This document shows, in pieces, positions 24,957 through 33,712 of a stretch of DNA of 64,000 nucleotides. Origin of the DNA: Salinimicrobium soli (GTDB lineage Bacteria; Bacteroidota; Bacteroidia; Flavobacteriales; Flavobacteriaceae); NCBI RefSeq assembly GCF_048323655.1, contig NZ_JBLUWW010000002.1, positions 372,001-436,000 on the forward strand. Reading direction: 5' to 3'. The position numbers and the translations under genes were made by a program. Positions within the stretch are counted from its first letter, which is position 1; the number at the start of each line of letters is the position of its first letter. The notes below the pieces were generated by a model. That model was given only the letters and a program-made list of their open reading frames with translations. It was not told where the DNA came from and did no database searches.

Positions 24957-26021
24957 TTAATAGGTTGAAACTGACTCCATAATATTTGGAATAGGATTAA
25001 GACCCAGTTCTTTTCTCACCTTGAATTTCCTGATTAGGTTTATTGGTTTCTTTTTTAAATAGGACCTATCGCTATTTAAAAATTCAATACAACTAGTGAT
25101 TACACGCTGGCTTGAATTACCATCGTAGTAAGGGTGAGTAAATTCAATATAATTTTGAATTGCCTCCATAACTGGTTGCGGCCTGGTCAAAGCTTTGGAT
25201 AAGGCACCTTCAATTTCAGAAACTTCAGTAACATTAATAAGATGTGCTCCGGGCTTATTGTTTTTAAATGTTACCACAGGTTTCTTTTGAAGTATAAACT
25301 CGGTAATTGCAGAAGTTGTATCAGAGAACATAATATCTGCCGTTTTAAATAAGGGAATTATGTCTGTTGTATCATAGTATGTAAGGTTTTCATTCTGCAT
25401 AGCCTTAAAAACTTCGATTTTTTCCTTAGGCAGTTTTGGATGTAAAACGATCTTGAATTCCCATTTTCCTGTTTTAGATAATCGTTTTATCTCATTTATC
25501 ACCTCTTCCACATAGGTAATACTGTATTTAGGGGAAAAGGTGGAAGAGATCAATATTACAGGTTTCTCAGTTGATGTTTTTTCAATTGGGAACAAAGGAT
25601 CTACCTTGGACCAACCTGTTTCGATTACTTCAAAATGCTGGTATTTTTTCTGTAATTTCTTGAAGGGTTCTGTGGTAGAAGGTCCCTGCGTGCAGTACAG
25701 ATCAAAGAATCCTCTAATTCTGAAATGCCCTTTTTTGGCACTATGTTTATTTGCAAGAAACCCATGAAAAACCTGGACTTTAATTCCAGGGATAAAATCG
25801 GCAATGCTGTCTGTTATGCTTAAAACCACGTGAGGCTGGTAAGCTATAGCTTCCTGGATGTTATCCAAAACCTGTTTTTCTTTACTGAAAAGTGATTTTG
25901 TTTCCTCTTTATCCGAAAACCATTTTACTTCATATCCTCTTCTCAATATTTCCTTTTCCAGAGGTTCTCCAATTGGAAATGCATAGGAATAACTGATGTA
26001 AATAAGGAAACGGTAATTCAT
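24957..26021 (-). CDS. CDP-glycerol glycerophosphotransferase-like protein (TagB/TagF family)
   Basis: A 354-residue protein with a GT-B-like layout. Diagnostic segments are VQVFHGFLANKHSAKKGHF (about residue 92), FDLYCTQGPSTTEPF, FKIVLHPKLPKEK and MFSDTTSAITEFILQKKPVV (about 241), all found in polyglycerol/ribitol-phosphate transferases. In Gram-positive bacteria they build teichoic acids; in Gram-negatives they can decorate LPS or capsule with polyol phosphate. Its start overlaps the end of the GT9 gene by four bases (ATGA), so the two are co-translated. The polymer and donor are not predictable. Confidence 0.85.
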   Translation of the reverse strand: MNYRFLIYISYSYAFPIGEPLEKEILRRGYEVKWFSDKEETKSLFSKEKQVLDNIQEAIAYQPHVVLSITDSIADFIPGIKVQVFHGFLANKHSAKKGHFRIRGFFDLYCTQGPSTTEPFKKLQKKYQHFEVIETGWSKVDPLFPIEKTSTEKPVILISSTFSPKYSITYVEEVINEIKRLSKTGKWEFKIVLHPKLPKEKIEVFKAMQNENLTYYDTTDIIPLFKTADIMFSDTTSAITEFILQKKPVVTFKNNKPGAHLINVTEVSEIEGALSKALTRPQPVMEAIQNYIEFTHPYYDGNSSQRVITSCIEFLNSDRSYLKKKPINLIRKFKVRKELGLNPIPNIMESVSTY

Positions 26022-27085
26022 ACTTCAAATTTTTTTAGAAATCTTTTAAGATCGGGTGCAATTAGATCCGGACTGAAAAGCTGATAATACTGCCGATTCA
26101 ATTTTTTGATCTCGCTGTTTTTTTTATTCTGAAAAAGCTCCGGATAGTAATCCTCAAGATGTACCGAAACCTTGTCTTTGTCCTTATTAAAAATCCCCCA
26201 GTAATTCTTCCTGATCGAAGGAGAGTGTATTGAAAAAGTTGGTATGCTCAAAGCCTTAGCAATATTAGCAGCTCCACCTTCATTGCCTATAAAAAGGTCA
26301 CAATTTGCGCAAGTAGTTATGTAGTCTTCCAGTTTCTCAGTGTACAGGTTTAGAAAAATTCTCGACCTGGTAGCCGGAGAGCATAAACTCACAATGTCCA
26401 TGGCCTCAATTTTTTGTTCGGGGGAGAAATTGAGCAAAATCTGAGCATTTTTCAGCTGTTCTACTGTTCTGTCCAACAGAGAAGCCATAAATTGAGGCGG
26501 ATAACTCTTGTTTTTCGAGCTTCCCAGTACACCACACATGATCACGGGATTTTTCTTTTCAATTCCGCCTTTTTCCAATCGTAGACCCGCTTCTTTTTTT
26601 CTCGATTCATCCAGGTAAATCTTTGGCCGCAAATATTTAGGATGATCCTGAAAAAGACCCTGTAAGAACTGCATTCGATTTTCAATCGCAAGTCCTGCAT
26701 GGGAGTCCGGTTCTTTTATTTGTTCAAAAGTGAGGGAATAAAAATGACTGGTATACTTTTTTTCATAGCTCAACCTTTTTTCGGCTGCCGAAAACAAAGA
26801 GATAAGACCGGTGCTTATTTTAGAGTAAACATCAATAACATCGGTATACTCCATCTGCCTGATACCTCTTAAAAAGGTCAGGAACTTAATGGGATTTTTA
26901 TTAAGACCGGGTTCGTAGAGGATGCATCTGTCGATATATGGATTGTTTTCCACCACCGGCAGGGTGTGTTTGTAGATGAGGTAGTGCAATTCAGCATCAG
27001 GATATTTTTTTCTCAAAGCCTCGAACAAAATAGAAGAGGTGAGCACATCACCTATCATTTGTTGCTGAATCACGAGTATCTTCAT
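26018..27085 (-). CDS. Glycosyltransferase family 9 (heptosyltransferase-like)
   Basis: About 355 residues from the ATG at 27085 (MKILVIQQQMIGDVLTSSIL), the normal GT9 beginning; the frame extends further upstream without matching sequence. GT9 signs include MIGDVLTS, LRKKYPDAELHYLIYK, VENNPYIDR and the C-terminal NCDLFIGNEGGAANIAKALSIPTFSI. Such enzymes add heptose to the LPS inner core. It lies upstream of the TagF-like gene with a four-base overlap and 51 bases after dapD. Confidence 0.9.
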   Translation of the reverse strand: MKILVIQQQMIGDVLTSSILFEALRKKYPDAELHYLIYKHTLPVVENNPYIDRCILYEPGLNKNPIKFLTFLRGIRQMEYTDVIDVYSKISTGLISLFSAAEKRLSYEKKYTSHFYSLTFEQIKEPDSHAGLAIENRMQFLQGLFQDHPKYLRPKIYLDESRKKEAGLRLEKGGIEKKNPVIMCGVLGSSKNKSYPPQFMASLLDRTVEQLKNAQILLNFSPEQKIEAMDIVSLCSPATRSRIFLNLYTEKLEDYITTCANCDLFIGNEGGAANIAKALSIPTFSIHSPSIRKNYWGIFNKDKDKVSVHLEDYYPELFQNKKNSEIKKLNRQYYQLFSPDLIAPDLKRFLKKFEV

Positions 27086-27136
27086 GTAGTGGGGGAATAA
27101 GAACTTCCGGAGTAGAAAAGCTCCGGAAGCCACTTT

Positions 27137-27952
27137 TTAAACTGCGACGTTGTATTCTCTTAAGGCGTCGTTCAGGGAAGTTTTTTTGTTGGTGCTTTCC
27201 TTTCGTTTTCCAATGATCAGGGCACAAGGCACCTGGTACTCTCCTGCGGGAAATTTTTTGGTATAACTTCCGGGGATCACTACGGAACGCGCCGGAACAA
27301 TTCCTTTCATTTCAACCGGCTCGTCACCGGTCACATCAATAATTTTTGTAGATGCAGTGAGCACCACATTGGCTCCCAAAACTGCTTCCTTTTCAACTTT
27401 TACTCCTTCTACAACTATGCTTCGGGATCCTAAAAAGGCATTGTCCTCAATGATCACCGGTGCAGCCTGTAAAGGTTCCAGCACTCCGCCAATACCCACA
27501 CCACCACTAAGGTGTACATTTTTACCTATCTGTGCGCAACTTCCAACGGTGGCCCAGGTGTCTACCATAGTACCTTCATCTACGTAAGCTCCAATGTTCA
27601 CATAACTTGGCATCATGATCACGCCTGAAGATATGTAGGCTCCGTGCCTCGCGACAGCATTGGGAACCACACGAATTCCTTTTTCTTTATACCCGGATTT
27701 CAACGGAATCTTATCATGGTATTCAAAAATTCCGGCTTCCAGAGTTTCCATTTTTTGGATAGGAAAATAAAGGACTACTGCTTTCTTCACCCATTCGTTC
27801 ACCTGCCATCCATCGTTTGTAGGTTCGGCAACGCGAAGTTTACCGGCATCCAGAAGCTCAATGACTTCCCTTATGGCTTTGGTTGTCTTTTCTTCCTTTA
27901 GCAGATCCCGGTTTTCCCAGGCTTCATTTATAGTTGTTTCTAATGCTGTCAT
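27137..27952 (-). CDS. dapD: 2,3,4,5-tetrahydropyridine-2,6-dicarboxylate N-succinyltransferase
   Basis: About 271 residues; the start is set at the ATG at 27952 (MTALETTINEAWENRDLL), which fits the family and the promoter at 27969. The enzyme succinylates tetrahydrodipicolinate in the succinylase branch of lysine and meso-diaminopimelate synthesis. After a helical N-terminal domain, a left-handed beta-helix of hexapeptide repeats is visible (GAYISSGVIMMPSYVNIGAY, VHLSGGVGIGGVLEPL, EDNAFLGSRSIVVEGVKVE), ending in the CoA-binding extension. It is divergently transcribed from ruvX. Confidence 0.96.
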   Translation of the reverse strand: MTALETTINEAWENRDLLKEEKTTKAIREVIELLDAGKLRVAEPTNDGWQVNEWVKKAVVLYFPIQKMETLEAGIFEYHDKIPLKSGYKEKGIRVVPNAVARHGAYISSGVIMMPSYVNIGAYVDEGTMVDTWATVGSCAQIGKNVHLSGGVGIGGVLEPLQAAPVIIEDNAFLGSRSIVVEGVKVEKEAVLGANVVLTASTKIIDVTGDEPVEMKGIVPARSVVIPGSYTKKFPAGEYQVPCALIIGKRKESTNKKTSLNDALREYNVAV

Positions 27953-27968
27953 TTCTTTCAATTTTTGG

Positions 27969-27976
27969 CAAAGATA
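27969..27976 (-). promoter_or_regulatory. -7 element of dapD
   Basis: TATCTTTG on the reverse strand, about 17 bases before the ATG at 27952. Confidence 0.5.
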
Positions 27977-28018
27977 AGAGCTTAAAGGCAATTATTGGAC
28001 TACTCCCGATTTAAACCT

Positions 28019-28026
28019 TATCTTTG
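28019..28026 (+). promoter_or_regulatory. -7 element of ruvX
   Basis: TATCTTTG, 10 bases before the ATG at 28037. It forms a divergent pair with the identical box of dapD. This implies a very short leader for ruvX. Confidence 0.5.
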
Positions 28027-28036
28027 CAAAAAAATT

Positions 28037-28444
28037 ATGGGAAGGATCCTGGCGCTTGATTTTGGTAGTAAAAGAACGGGAATTGCCGTCACCGATGAAC
28101 TTCAGATCATCGCTTCGGGATTGACCACAGTTTCTACTTCAGACCTGCTTGCATTTTTGCAGGATTATTTTTCCAAAGAAAATGTGGAACTAATATTGCT
28201 GGGAGAACCAAAGCAAATGAACAACACTGCCTCAGAAAGTGAGGTAGGAATTCAGGAGTTCATTAAAAAGCTGCAGGAAAAGTTTCCCGAAAAAAAGATT
28301 GAGAGGGTAGACGAGCGGTTTACTTCAAAAATGGCTTTTCAAACCATGATCGATAGTGGCTTAAAGAAGAAACAACGGCAAAATAAAGCCCTGGTGGATG
28401 AGATAAGTGCCACCATTATTTTGCAGTCCTATCTTTATAAATAG
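28037..28444 (+). CDS. ruvX: Putative pre-16S rRNA nuclease / Holliday-junction resolvase-like protein YqgF
   Basis: About 135 residues from the ATG at 28037 (MGRILALDFGSKRTGIAV). The RNase H-like fold is marked by LALDFGSKRTGIAVTD, VELILLGEPKQMNN (about residue 55), VERVDERFTSKMA and the final DEISATIILQSYL with the catalytic Asp. The family is implicated in 16S rRNA 5'-end maturation; the older resolvase assignment is less secure. It is followed 50 bases later by def, probably in the same transcript. Confidence 0.93.
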   Translation: MGRILALDFGSKRTGIAVTDELQIIASGLTTVSTSDLLAFLQDYFSKENVELILLGEPKQMNNTASESEVGIQEFIKKLQEKFPEKKIERVDERFTSKMAFQTMIDSGLKKKQRQNKALVDEISATIILQSYLYK

Positions 28445-28494
28445 AATAGAATAACAGATTTAAGATTAAGTTTAAAATTGAAGATTGTAGATAA

Positions 28495-29085
28495 ATGATT
28501 TTACCCATAATAGCATACGGAGATCCCGTTTTAAGGAAAAAAGGAAAGGAGATCACCAACGACTATCCAAAATTGGATGAGCTAATTGAAAATATGTGGG
28601 AGACCATGTATGGAGCATACGGAGTGGGATTGGCTGCCCCGCAGGTTGGCTTACCTATCCGTCTTTTTATTGTGGACGCTTCTCCGTTCGCTGAAGATGA
28701 AGAACTTTCCGAAGAAGAGAAAAAGGAATTGGAAAACCTGAAGAAGGTTTTTATTAATCCTGTTATTCTTAAGGAAGAGGGAGATGAGTGGGCTTTTAAT
28801 GAAGGCTGTTTAAGTATTCCGGATATTCGGGAGGATGTGTTCCGTAAACCAAATATCACCATTGAATATTACGATAAGGACTTTAACAAGCATACTGAAG
28901 AATTCAGCGGACTGGCAGCAAGGGTGATTCAGCACGAGTATGACCATATTGAAGGAATATTGTTCACAGATAAACTCAGCAGCCTTAAAAAGAGGCTGAT
29001 AAAAGGGAAACTGGCTAATATTTCTAAAGGAAAGATCAGTGTAGATTACAGAATGCGTTTTCCGGAACTCAAAAAAGGCAGATAA
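28495..29085 (+). CDS. def: Peptide deformylase
   Basis: A 196-residue metalloenzyme that removes the formyl group from nascent proteins. All three motifs are intact: GVGLAAPQVG (about residue 43), EGCLSIP (about 102) and QHEYDHIEG (HExxH, about 145), giving Cys and two His metal ligands. An acidic insertion (EDEELSEEEKKELEN, about residue 62-77) lies between motifs 1 and 2 and is common in Bacteroidota enzymes. It lies between ruvX and DUF5606 on the same strand. Confidence 0.97.
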   Translation: MILPIIAYGDPVLRKKGKEITNDYPKLDELIENMWETMYGAYGVGLAAPQVGLPIRLFIVDASPFAEDEELSEEEKKELENLKKVFINPVILKEEGDEWAFNEGCLSIPDIREDVFRKPNITIEYYDKDFNKHTEEFSGLAARVIQHEYDHIEGILFTDKLSSLKKRLIKGKLANISKGKISVDYRMRFPELKKGR

Positions 29086-29146
29086 TTAATTTGTTTTTTA
29101 GGGACTACATGTGATATTTGCTGTCCTGAAAATTTAAAAAATACCT

Positions 29147-29569
29147 ATGGAATTAGATAAAGTGATGTCGATCTCGGGAAAACCGGGATTATATGAATTG
29201 AAAGCCCAAACCCGCGGCGGATTTGTTGCAGAATCCATGCTTGACGGAAAAAAGATATCTGTTAACCTTCGGCACAATGTGAGCCTTTTGAGCGAAATAG
29301 CTATCTATACGTATACTGAAGAAGTCCCGTTAAGAGAAGTGTTTCAGAAGATCAAGGAAAAGGAGAATGGAGGAGAGGCTATCAGTCACAAGGAATCAAA
29401 GGCAAAACTGGAGGAATACTTCAGCGAAGTACTTCCAGATTACGATGAGGACCGTGTGTATGTGAGCGACATCAAAAAGATCGTCCAGTGGTATAATCTT
29501 TTAGTGAGCAAAGGATATACAGATTTCAGTAAAAAAGAATCTGAAAAGACTTCTGACGAAGAAGAATAG
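29147..29569 (+). CDS. DUF5606 family protein
   Basis: A 140-residue soluble protein typical of Bacteroidota. The N-terminal half (KVMSISGKPGLYELKAQTRG, SMLDGKKISVNLRHNVSLL, EEVPLREVFQKI) looks like a small SH3-like barrel, and the second part (LEEYFSEVLPDYDEDRVYVS, DIKKIVQWYNLLV) is helical. No enzymatic motif is seen. It follows def by 61 bases and ends at its own terminator. The function is unknown, but the def/DUF5606/mazG order suggests a housekeeping role. Confidence 0.85.
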   Translation: MELDKVMSISGKPGLYELKAQTRGGFVAESMLDGKKISVNLRHNVSLLSEIAIYTYTEEVPLREVFQKIKEKENGGEAISHKESKAKLEEYFSEVLPDYDEDRVYVSDIKKIVQWYNLLVSKGYTDFSKKESEKTSDEEE

Positions 29570-29589
29570 ATCAAAATACACTTTTTTGA

Positions 29590-29646
29590 CAGCCGTAAAC
29601 TTCCGAAGCCTTTAAAAGCTCCTGAATTTTACGGCTTGTTTTTTAT
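29590..29646 (+). terminator. Rho-independent terminator after the DUF5606 gene
   Basis: Stem AGCCGTAAA / TTTACGGCT with a 28-base loop, followed by TTGTTTTTT. Confidence 0.65.
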
Positions 29647-29699
29647 GACAAGTTCTCAAAAAAGCTTCTTAACTTTCCTTTTTTTAAAACCTATAACTG

Positions 29700-30473
29700 A
29701 TGAATTCCAGACAAGAGCAGCTAAAAGCACTGGACCGCTTACTTACCATAATGGATGAATTGCGGGACCAATGTCCGTGGGACCGCAAACAGACCATGCA
29801 GTCGCTGCGCCACCTAACGATAGAAGAGACCTATGAACTTGGAGACGCTATTCTGGATAATGATCTGGAGGAAGTGAAGAAAGAGCTGGGGGACCTTTTG
29901 CTTCATATTGCCTTCTATTCAAAAATTGGTAGTGAGACCAATGATTTTGATATTGCCGATGTCGCCAATGAGATTTCTGAAAAGCTTATTAGCAGGCATC
30001 CTCATATCTACAGCGACACCAAGGTCGAGAATGAGGAAGATGTGAAGCGAAATTGGGAACAATTGAAACTCAAGGAGGGAAAGAAAAGTGTCCTGGAAGG
30101 TGTGCCTGCATCCTTACCGGCACTGGTAAAGGCCAGTCGTATTCAGGATAAAGTTGCTGGAGTAGGATTTGATTGGGAAGAACCGCAGCAGGTTTTTGAA
30201 AAGCTAAAGGAGGAATTGGAAGAACTGCAGCACGAAGTAGACGAAAATAACAGGGAAAAAATCGAAGCTGAATTCGGAGACGTCCTGTTCAGTATGATCA
30301 ATTACGCCCGATTTCTAAAAGTGAATCCTGAGGATGCTTTGGAAAGGACCAATAAGAAGTTCATTAAACGCTTCCAATACCTGGAGAAAAAAGCAAAGGA
30401 GCAGAACAAGAATTTAAAAGACATGACCCTTTCTGAAATGGATGTTTTTTGGGAAGAAGCAAAGTTGCTATAG
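29700..30473 (+). CDS. mazG: Nucleoside triphosphate pyrophosphohydrolase MazG
   Basis: A 257-residue two-domain MazG that hydrolyses NTPs to NMP and pyrophosphate, a house-cleaning and stringent-response role. The first domain has CPWDRKQTMQSL (about residue 21), EETYELGDAI and KKELGDLLLHI (E-x2-D metal sites). The second has GFDWEEPQQVFEKLKEELEE (about 158) and EAEFGDVLFSMINYARF. The length equals E. coli MazG (263). It converges with the DUF349 gene through a shared terminator. Confidence 0.95.
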   Translation: MNSRQEQLKALDRLLTIMDELRDQCPWDRKQTMQSLRHLTIEETYELGDAILDNDLEEVKKELGDLLLHIAFYSKIGSETNDFDIADVANEISEKLISRHPHIYSDTKVENEEDVKRNWEQLKLKEGKKSVLEGVPASLPALVKASRIQDKVAGVGFDWEEPQQVFEKLKEELEELQHEVDENNREKIEAEFGDVLFSMINYARFLKVNPEDALERTNKKFIKRFQYLEKKAKEQNKNLKDMTLSEMDVFWEEAKLL

Positions 30474-30489
30474 CTCGAAAAAGGTCAAA

Positions 30490-30532
30490 AAAATAACCCC
30501 TTAAAAATGCCATTTTTAAGGGGTTATTTTTT
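30490..30532. terminator. Bidirectional terminator with the AAAAATG-C-CATTTTT dyad
   Basis: A perfect 19-base inverted repeat around one central C: AAATAACCCCTT at the base and AAAAATG/CATTTTT at the top, with T/A runs on both sides. It lies between mazG and the DUF349 gene. Confidence 0.88.
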
Positions 30533-30548
30533 TTATTGCTGGTAAGAT

Positions 30549-32867
30549 CTACTCGTAAAGCGATTTCACTTTTTGTAGTTTTTCTTTCCAGATCTTAAGT
30601 TGTTCCTTGTGATTTTCGATATTCTTCTTCACTTCCTGTACAACGGGATTGTCTTCGTCTACATGGGCAAAGAACTGAAGGTTATTCTCGAGCTGAATGA
30701 TCTCTGACTTGGTCTCTTCGATCTTTTTAGTCAGGAAGTAATGCTCATTGTTCAATTTCCTGTCGTCATCAGAATCTTCCAGCGCCTGCACTTTGTTCTC
30801 GTACTTAAGCATCTCTGTCTGCTTTTTATCCATGTCGAGTTTATCAAAGGCATGGTCAAGGGCTTTATTGAATTTGCCCTCGATATATCTCTTGTTGTGA
30901 GGTACCCTTCCAAGATTCTTCCATTCTTCAATAAAACTCTTGATGACCGGAAGGTCTTTTTTGCGATCGCCGCTTAGTTCCACATTTTTCAATCGGTCAA
31001 GAACCTCTTTTTTCTTATCGAAGGCTTCATTTTCCTCTTTATTCTCTTCATTACGGGAAGCGTGTAGCTTATCAAAATAATGATTACAGGCTGCCTTGAA
31101 CCGCTTCCAGATCTTATCGCTGTCTTTCCGCGGAACATGCCCAATCTTTTTCCAGTCACTCTGGATCTTTTTCATAAGCGGGGTAGTAGCCTTGAAGTCT
31201 TCATTGTCTTTTTTGTCTTCGGCTATTTTAACTAACTCCAGCTTTTTCTCCAGATTATCATACTGTTCTTTTTTCTGGTTTTTATAGAAGGAATTCTTGT
31301 TGCGGTTGAACTTTCTAACAGTCTCCTTGAATTTCTTCCAGGTTTGGTCGTTGACCTGCCTTGGCACTTTTCCGGCGTTAAAGAACATCTCACGCAGGGC
31401 CTCCACCTCTTTGATCTTCTCCTGCCACTGGCGGTGAGTGGTATAATCAACATCGGCTATTTCCCTGATCTTTTCAATGATCTCTTCTTTCTTCTCCAGA
31501 TTCTTTTCGAACTCTTTTTCAAGCTGCTCAAAATATTCCTGTCGTTTGTCGTGGATCTTTTTGGTGGCGTCACTGAACTTTTGCCAGATATCTTCTCTGA
31601 ATTCCTTTTCCACAGGACCAAGATCTTCCTTCCACATTTTGTGAAGCATCTGGAGTTCTCTGAAAGCGCGGTTAGTATCCGGTTCCTGGGTAAGTTCTTC
31701 GGCCCTGGAAATGATCTTTAACTTTTGTTCCAGGTTGTGTTTGAAATCGAGATCTCGAAAATCACGATTCAGGTGCAGAAAGTCATAGAAGTTCTCTACA
31801 TGGTGGTGATAGGTATTCCAAACAGTATTGTATCGGTCCCTTGGAATGGGTCCGGCAGTTTTCCACTTGTCCTGTAATTCTTTAAAATGTTTGTAGGTAG
31901 TATTGATATTCTCCTCAACATCTATGAGGCTTTTAAGCTCTTCAATGATCTCAAGCCTTCTTTCAAGGTTCTGGTTAAGATCCTGCTTTAACTGCTGGTA
32001 ATATTTATTTCGTTTTTCCTTGTAATCGAAATACAGGGAATTAAATTGCTTTTTAAGCGGAGTAGAATGGTGGAAGTCGATAATATTTCCGCCTTCAGCA
32101 AGAAACTCTTCTTTTTTCTCTTCTACTTCTTCGTCGAATTTCGCGTTGAATTCGGTCTTGATCTCCTCAACATGTTCCTTGATCGCCTGTACTTTTTCCT
32201 TTTTCAGGAGCTTTTCAAGTTCCTGAACCAGGGCTTCCTTGCTCATGGCATGGTAGTCTTTCTTCTCGATCCCGTGCCGTTCGCCTGCACTCTCGTCTTC
32301 ACTGTCTTCGGCCACTGCTTCATCTACCTCGCTTTGCGCATCTTTTGGCTTGGAGCTTTTTTCTTCGGAAGCTTCTTCTTCAACTTCCTCGTTCTCTTCA
32401 GCTGCGGAAGAACTTTCTTCTTCGGAAGGCTCTTCTTTCTCTACCTCTTTTTCGTCAGCTGTTACGGCCGTTTCAGAAGTTTTTTTCTTGTCATCCTCCT
32501 CTTCATCAGCTTCTGTAGTGGCTTCAGGAGAGTTTACTTTTTCAGCAGTCGTTTTTTCTGAAGTTGATTCTGCTTCTTCGACCATCGCGTCAGCAATAGC
32601 ATCACTTTCGGCAGATTCTTTATCTTTTTTTGAAGGTTCAGCTTTTTCCGGTTCCCCCTTGACTTCATCTTCTTTCTGCTCTTCTGCTTCAGAAGATGTT
32701 TTTTCCTCTGCAGGCTCATTTTGCGGCTCCTCTTCTTCTGAAGTCTTTTCCACAATATGCTCTGCGGGTTGAGGTGCTTCCGTTTGCTCCTTTTCTACCT
32801 TTTTTTCAAGGTTCTTCTCTTCATTATTCGGAAGGTTTTCTTCTGGCAGGTTCTCTTTCTCAGACAT
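30549..32867 (-). CDS. DUF349 repeat protein with long acidic N-terminus
   Basis: About 772 residues from the ATG at 32867. The first 200 residues are low-complexity and rich in Glu, Ala, Ser and Lys, and are probably disordered. The rest contains about five DUF349 repeats, each marked by a W-x-x-x-G-x-V/I-P-R core: DKWKTAGPIPRD, KMWKEDLGPVEK, MFFNAGKVPRQ, SDWKKIGHVPRKD and EEWKNLGRVPHN. Strongly charged helices predict coiled coils, and a C-terminal coiled coil follows. The family is cytoplasmic and poorly characterised, with suggested nucleic-acid or stress roles. Its function here is unknown. Confidence 0.87.
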   Translation of the reverse strand: MSEKENLPEENLPNNEEKNLEKKVEKEQTEAPQPAEHIVEKTSEEEEPQNEPAEEKTSSEAEEQKEDEVKGEPEKAEPSKKDKESAESDAIADAMVEEAESTSEKTTAEKVNSPEATTEADEEEDDKKKTSETAVTADEKEVEKEEPSEEESSSAAEENEEVEEEASEEKSSKPKDAQSEVDEAVAEDSEDESAGERHGIEKKDYHAMSKEALVQELEKLLKKEKVQAIKEHVEEIKTEFNAKFDEEVEEKKEEFLAEGGNIIDFHHSTPLKKQFNSLYFDYKEKRNKYYQQLKQDLNQNLERRLEIIEELKSLIDVEENINTTYKHFKELQDKWKTAGPIPRDRYNTVWNTYHHHVENFYDFLHLNRDFRDLDFKHNLEQKLKIISRAEELTQEPDTNRAFRELQMLHKMWKEDLGPVEKEFREDIWQKFSDATKKIHDKRQEYFEQLEKEFEKNLEKKEEIIEKIREIADVDYTTHRQWQEKIKEVEALREMFFNAGKVPRQVNDQTWKKFKETVRKFNRNKNSFYKNQKKEQYDNLEKKLELVKIAEDKKDNEDFKATTPLMKKIQSDWKKIGHVPRKDSDKIWKRFKAACNHYFDKLHASRNEENKEENEAFDKKKEVLDRLKNVELSGDRKKDLPVIKSFIEEWKNLGRVPHNKRYIEGKFNKALDHAFDKLDMDKKQTEMLKYENKVQALEDSDDDRKLNNEHYFLTKKIEETKSEIIQLENNLQFFAHVDEDNPVVQEVKKNIENHKEQLKIWKEKLQKVKSLYE

Positions 32868-32977
32868 ATCTTTCAATGTTAGGGTTCATCAATACTTAAT
32901 AAGTCTGAAAGATAATAACTCCCGCAAAACCTAACAAGAGTTTAGGGGTATTTGTAAACCGAAATTCTGCGGAAAAA

Positions 32978-33712
32978 TCAGGATCTATTCCAGATCTCCC
33001 AGGCCTTTTCTGCCTGAAACTCCAACATTTTCTGACCGTTTACCACGGTAGCGCCCTGTAACTTGGCCAATTCCATCAATTTAGTGACCGGCGGATTATA
33101 AATAAGATCGAAAATAAGATGGGCCGGAGTGAGGAGTTGTACTGGAAGTTGAGGATATTCCGAAGTGTTTGGGAAGGTGCCCAGTGGCGTGCAGTTAATG
33201 ATCAGTTGGTGCTCCTTCAACACCCTTTCATCCAGTTGTTCATACGTAAGGCGTTCTTCTCCACCAGCTCTGGAAACGTAGGTGAAAGTAATTCCCAAAG
33301 AGCTTAGTGCATAAGCAACTGCCTTGGATGCACCACCTGTACCCAGAATTAAGGCTTTTTGATGCTGTGATCTTAAATACTGCTGAAGGGCTTTTTTAAA
33401 ACCGAAATGATCTGTATTGTATCCGGTTAGTTTTCCTTCCGGATCTATTTGGATGGTATTCACAGCACCAATCTCTTTTGCCACCGGATCTATCAGATCC
33501 AAAAAGGGCATAATTTCCTCCTTATATGGAATAGTGACGTTCAAACCTTTCAGCTCCCGATTGTTTCTGAGAACCTCCGGAAATTCATCCAGGGACTGCA
33601 GGTCAAAATTCTCATAAGTTGCCGCTATGCTTTCCCTGCTGAATTTCTCTCTGAAATAATTCCGCGAAAAGGAATAGGAGATATTTCTTCCAATTAGTCC
33701 GAACTTAATCAT
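32978..33712 (-). CDS. aroE: Shikimate dehydrogenase
   Basis: About 244 residues; the start is chosen at the ATG at 33712 (MIKFGLIGRNISYSFSRNYF), since the longer upstream frame is not AroE-like. It reduces 3-dehydroshikimate to shikimate with NADPH for aromatic amino-acid synthesis. Visible are the substrate site IGRNISYSFS, the catalytic Lys in NVTIPYKEEIMPFLD (about residue 63), GYNTDHFGF with the Asp (about 97), the nucleotide loop LILGTGGASKAVAYAL (about 117) and GQKMLEFQAEKAWEIW. It overlaps the upstream DUF368 gene by eight bases, so the two may be translated together. It is shorter than E. coli AroE (272). Confidence 0.94.
   Translation of the reverse strand: MIKFGLIGRNISYSFSRNYFREKFSRESIAATYENFDLQSLDEFPEVLRNNRELKGLNVTIPYKEEIMPFLDLIDPVAKEIGAVNTIQIDPEGKLTGYNTDHFGFKKALQQYLRSQHQKALILGTGGASKAVAYALSSLGITFTYVSRAGGEERLTYEQLDERVLKEHQLIINCTPLGTFPNTSEYPQLPVQLLTPAHLIFDLIYNPPVTKLMELAKLQGATVVNGQKMLEFQAEKAWEIWNRS

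Noticed and set aside
32350..32772. Long forward open frame rich in serine opposite the DUF349 gene
   Set aside because: It is the antisense of the Glu/Lys-rich low-complexity region; the composition of GAA/GAG-type codons on the other strand creates it. No independent start signal.
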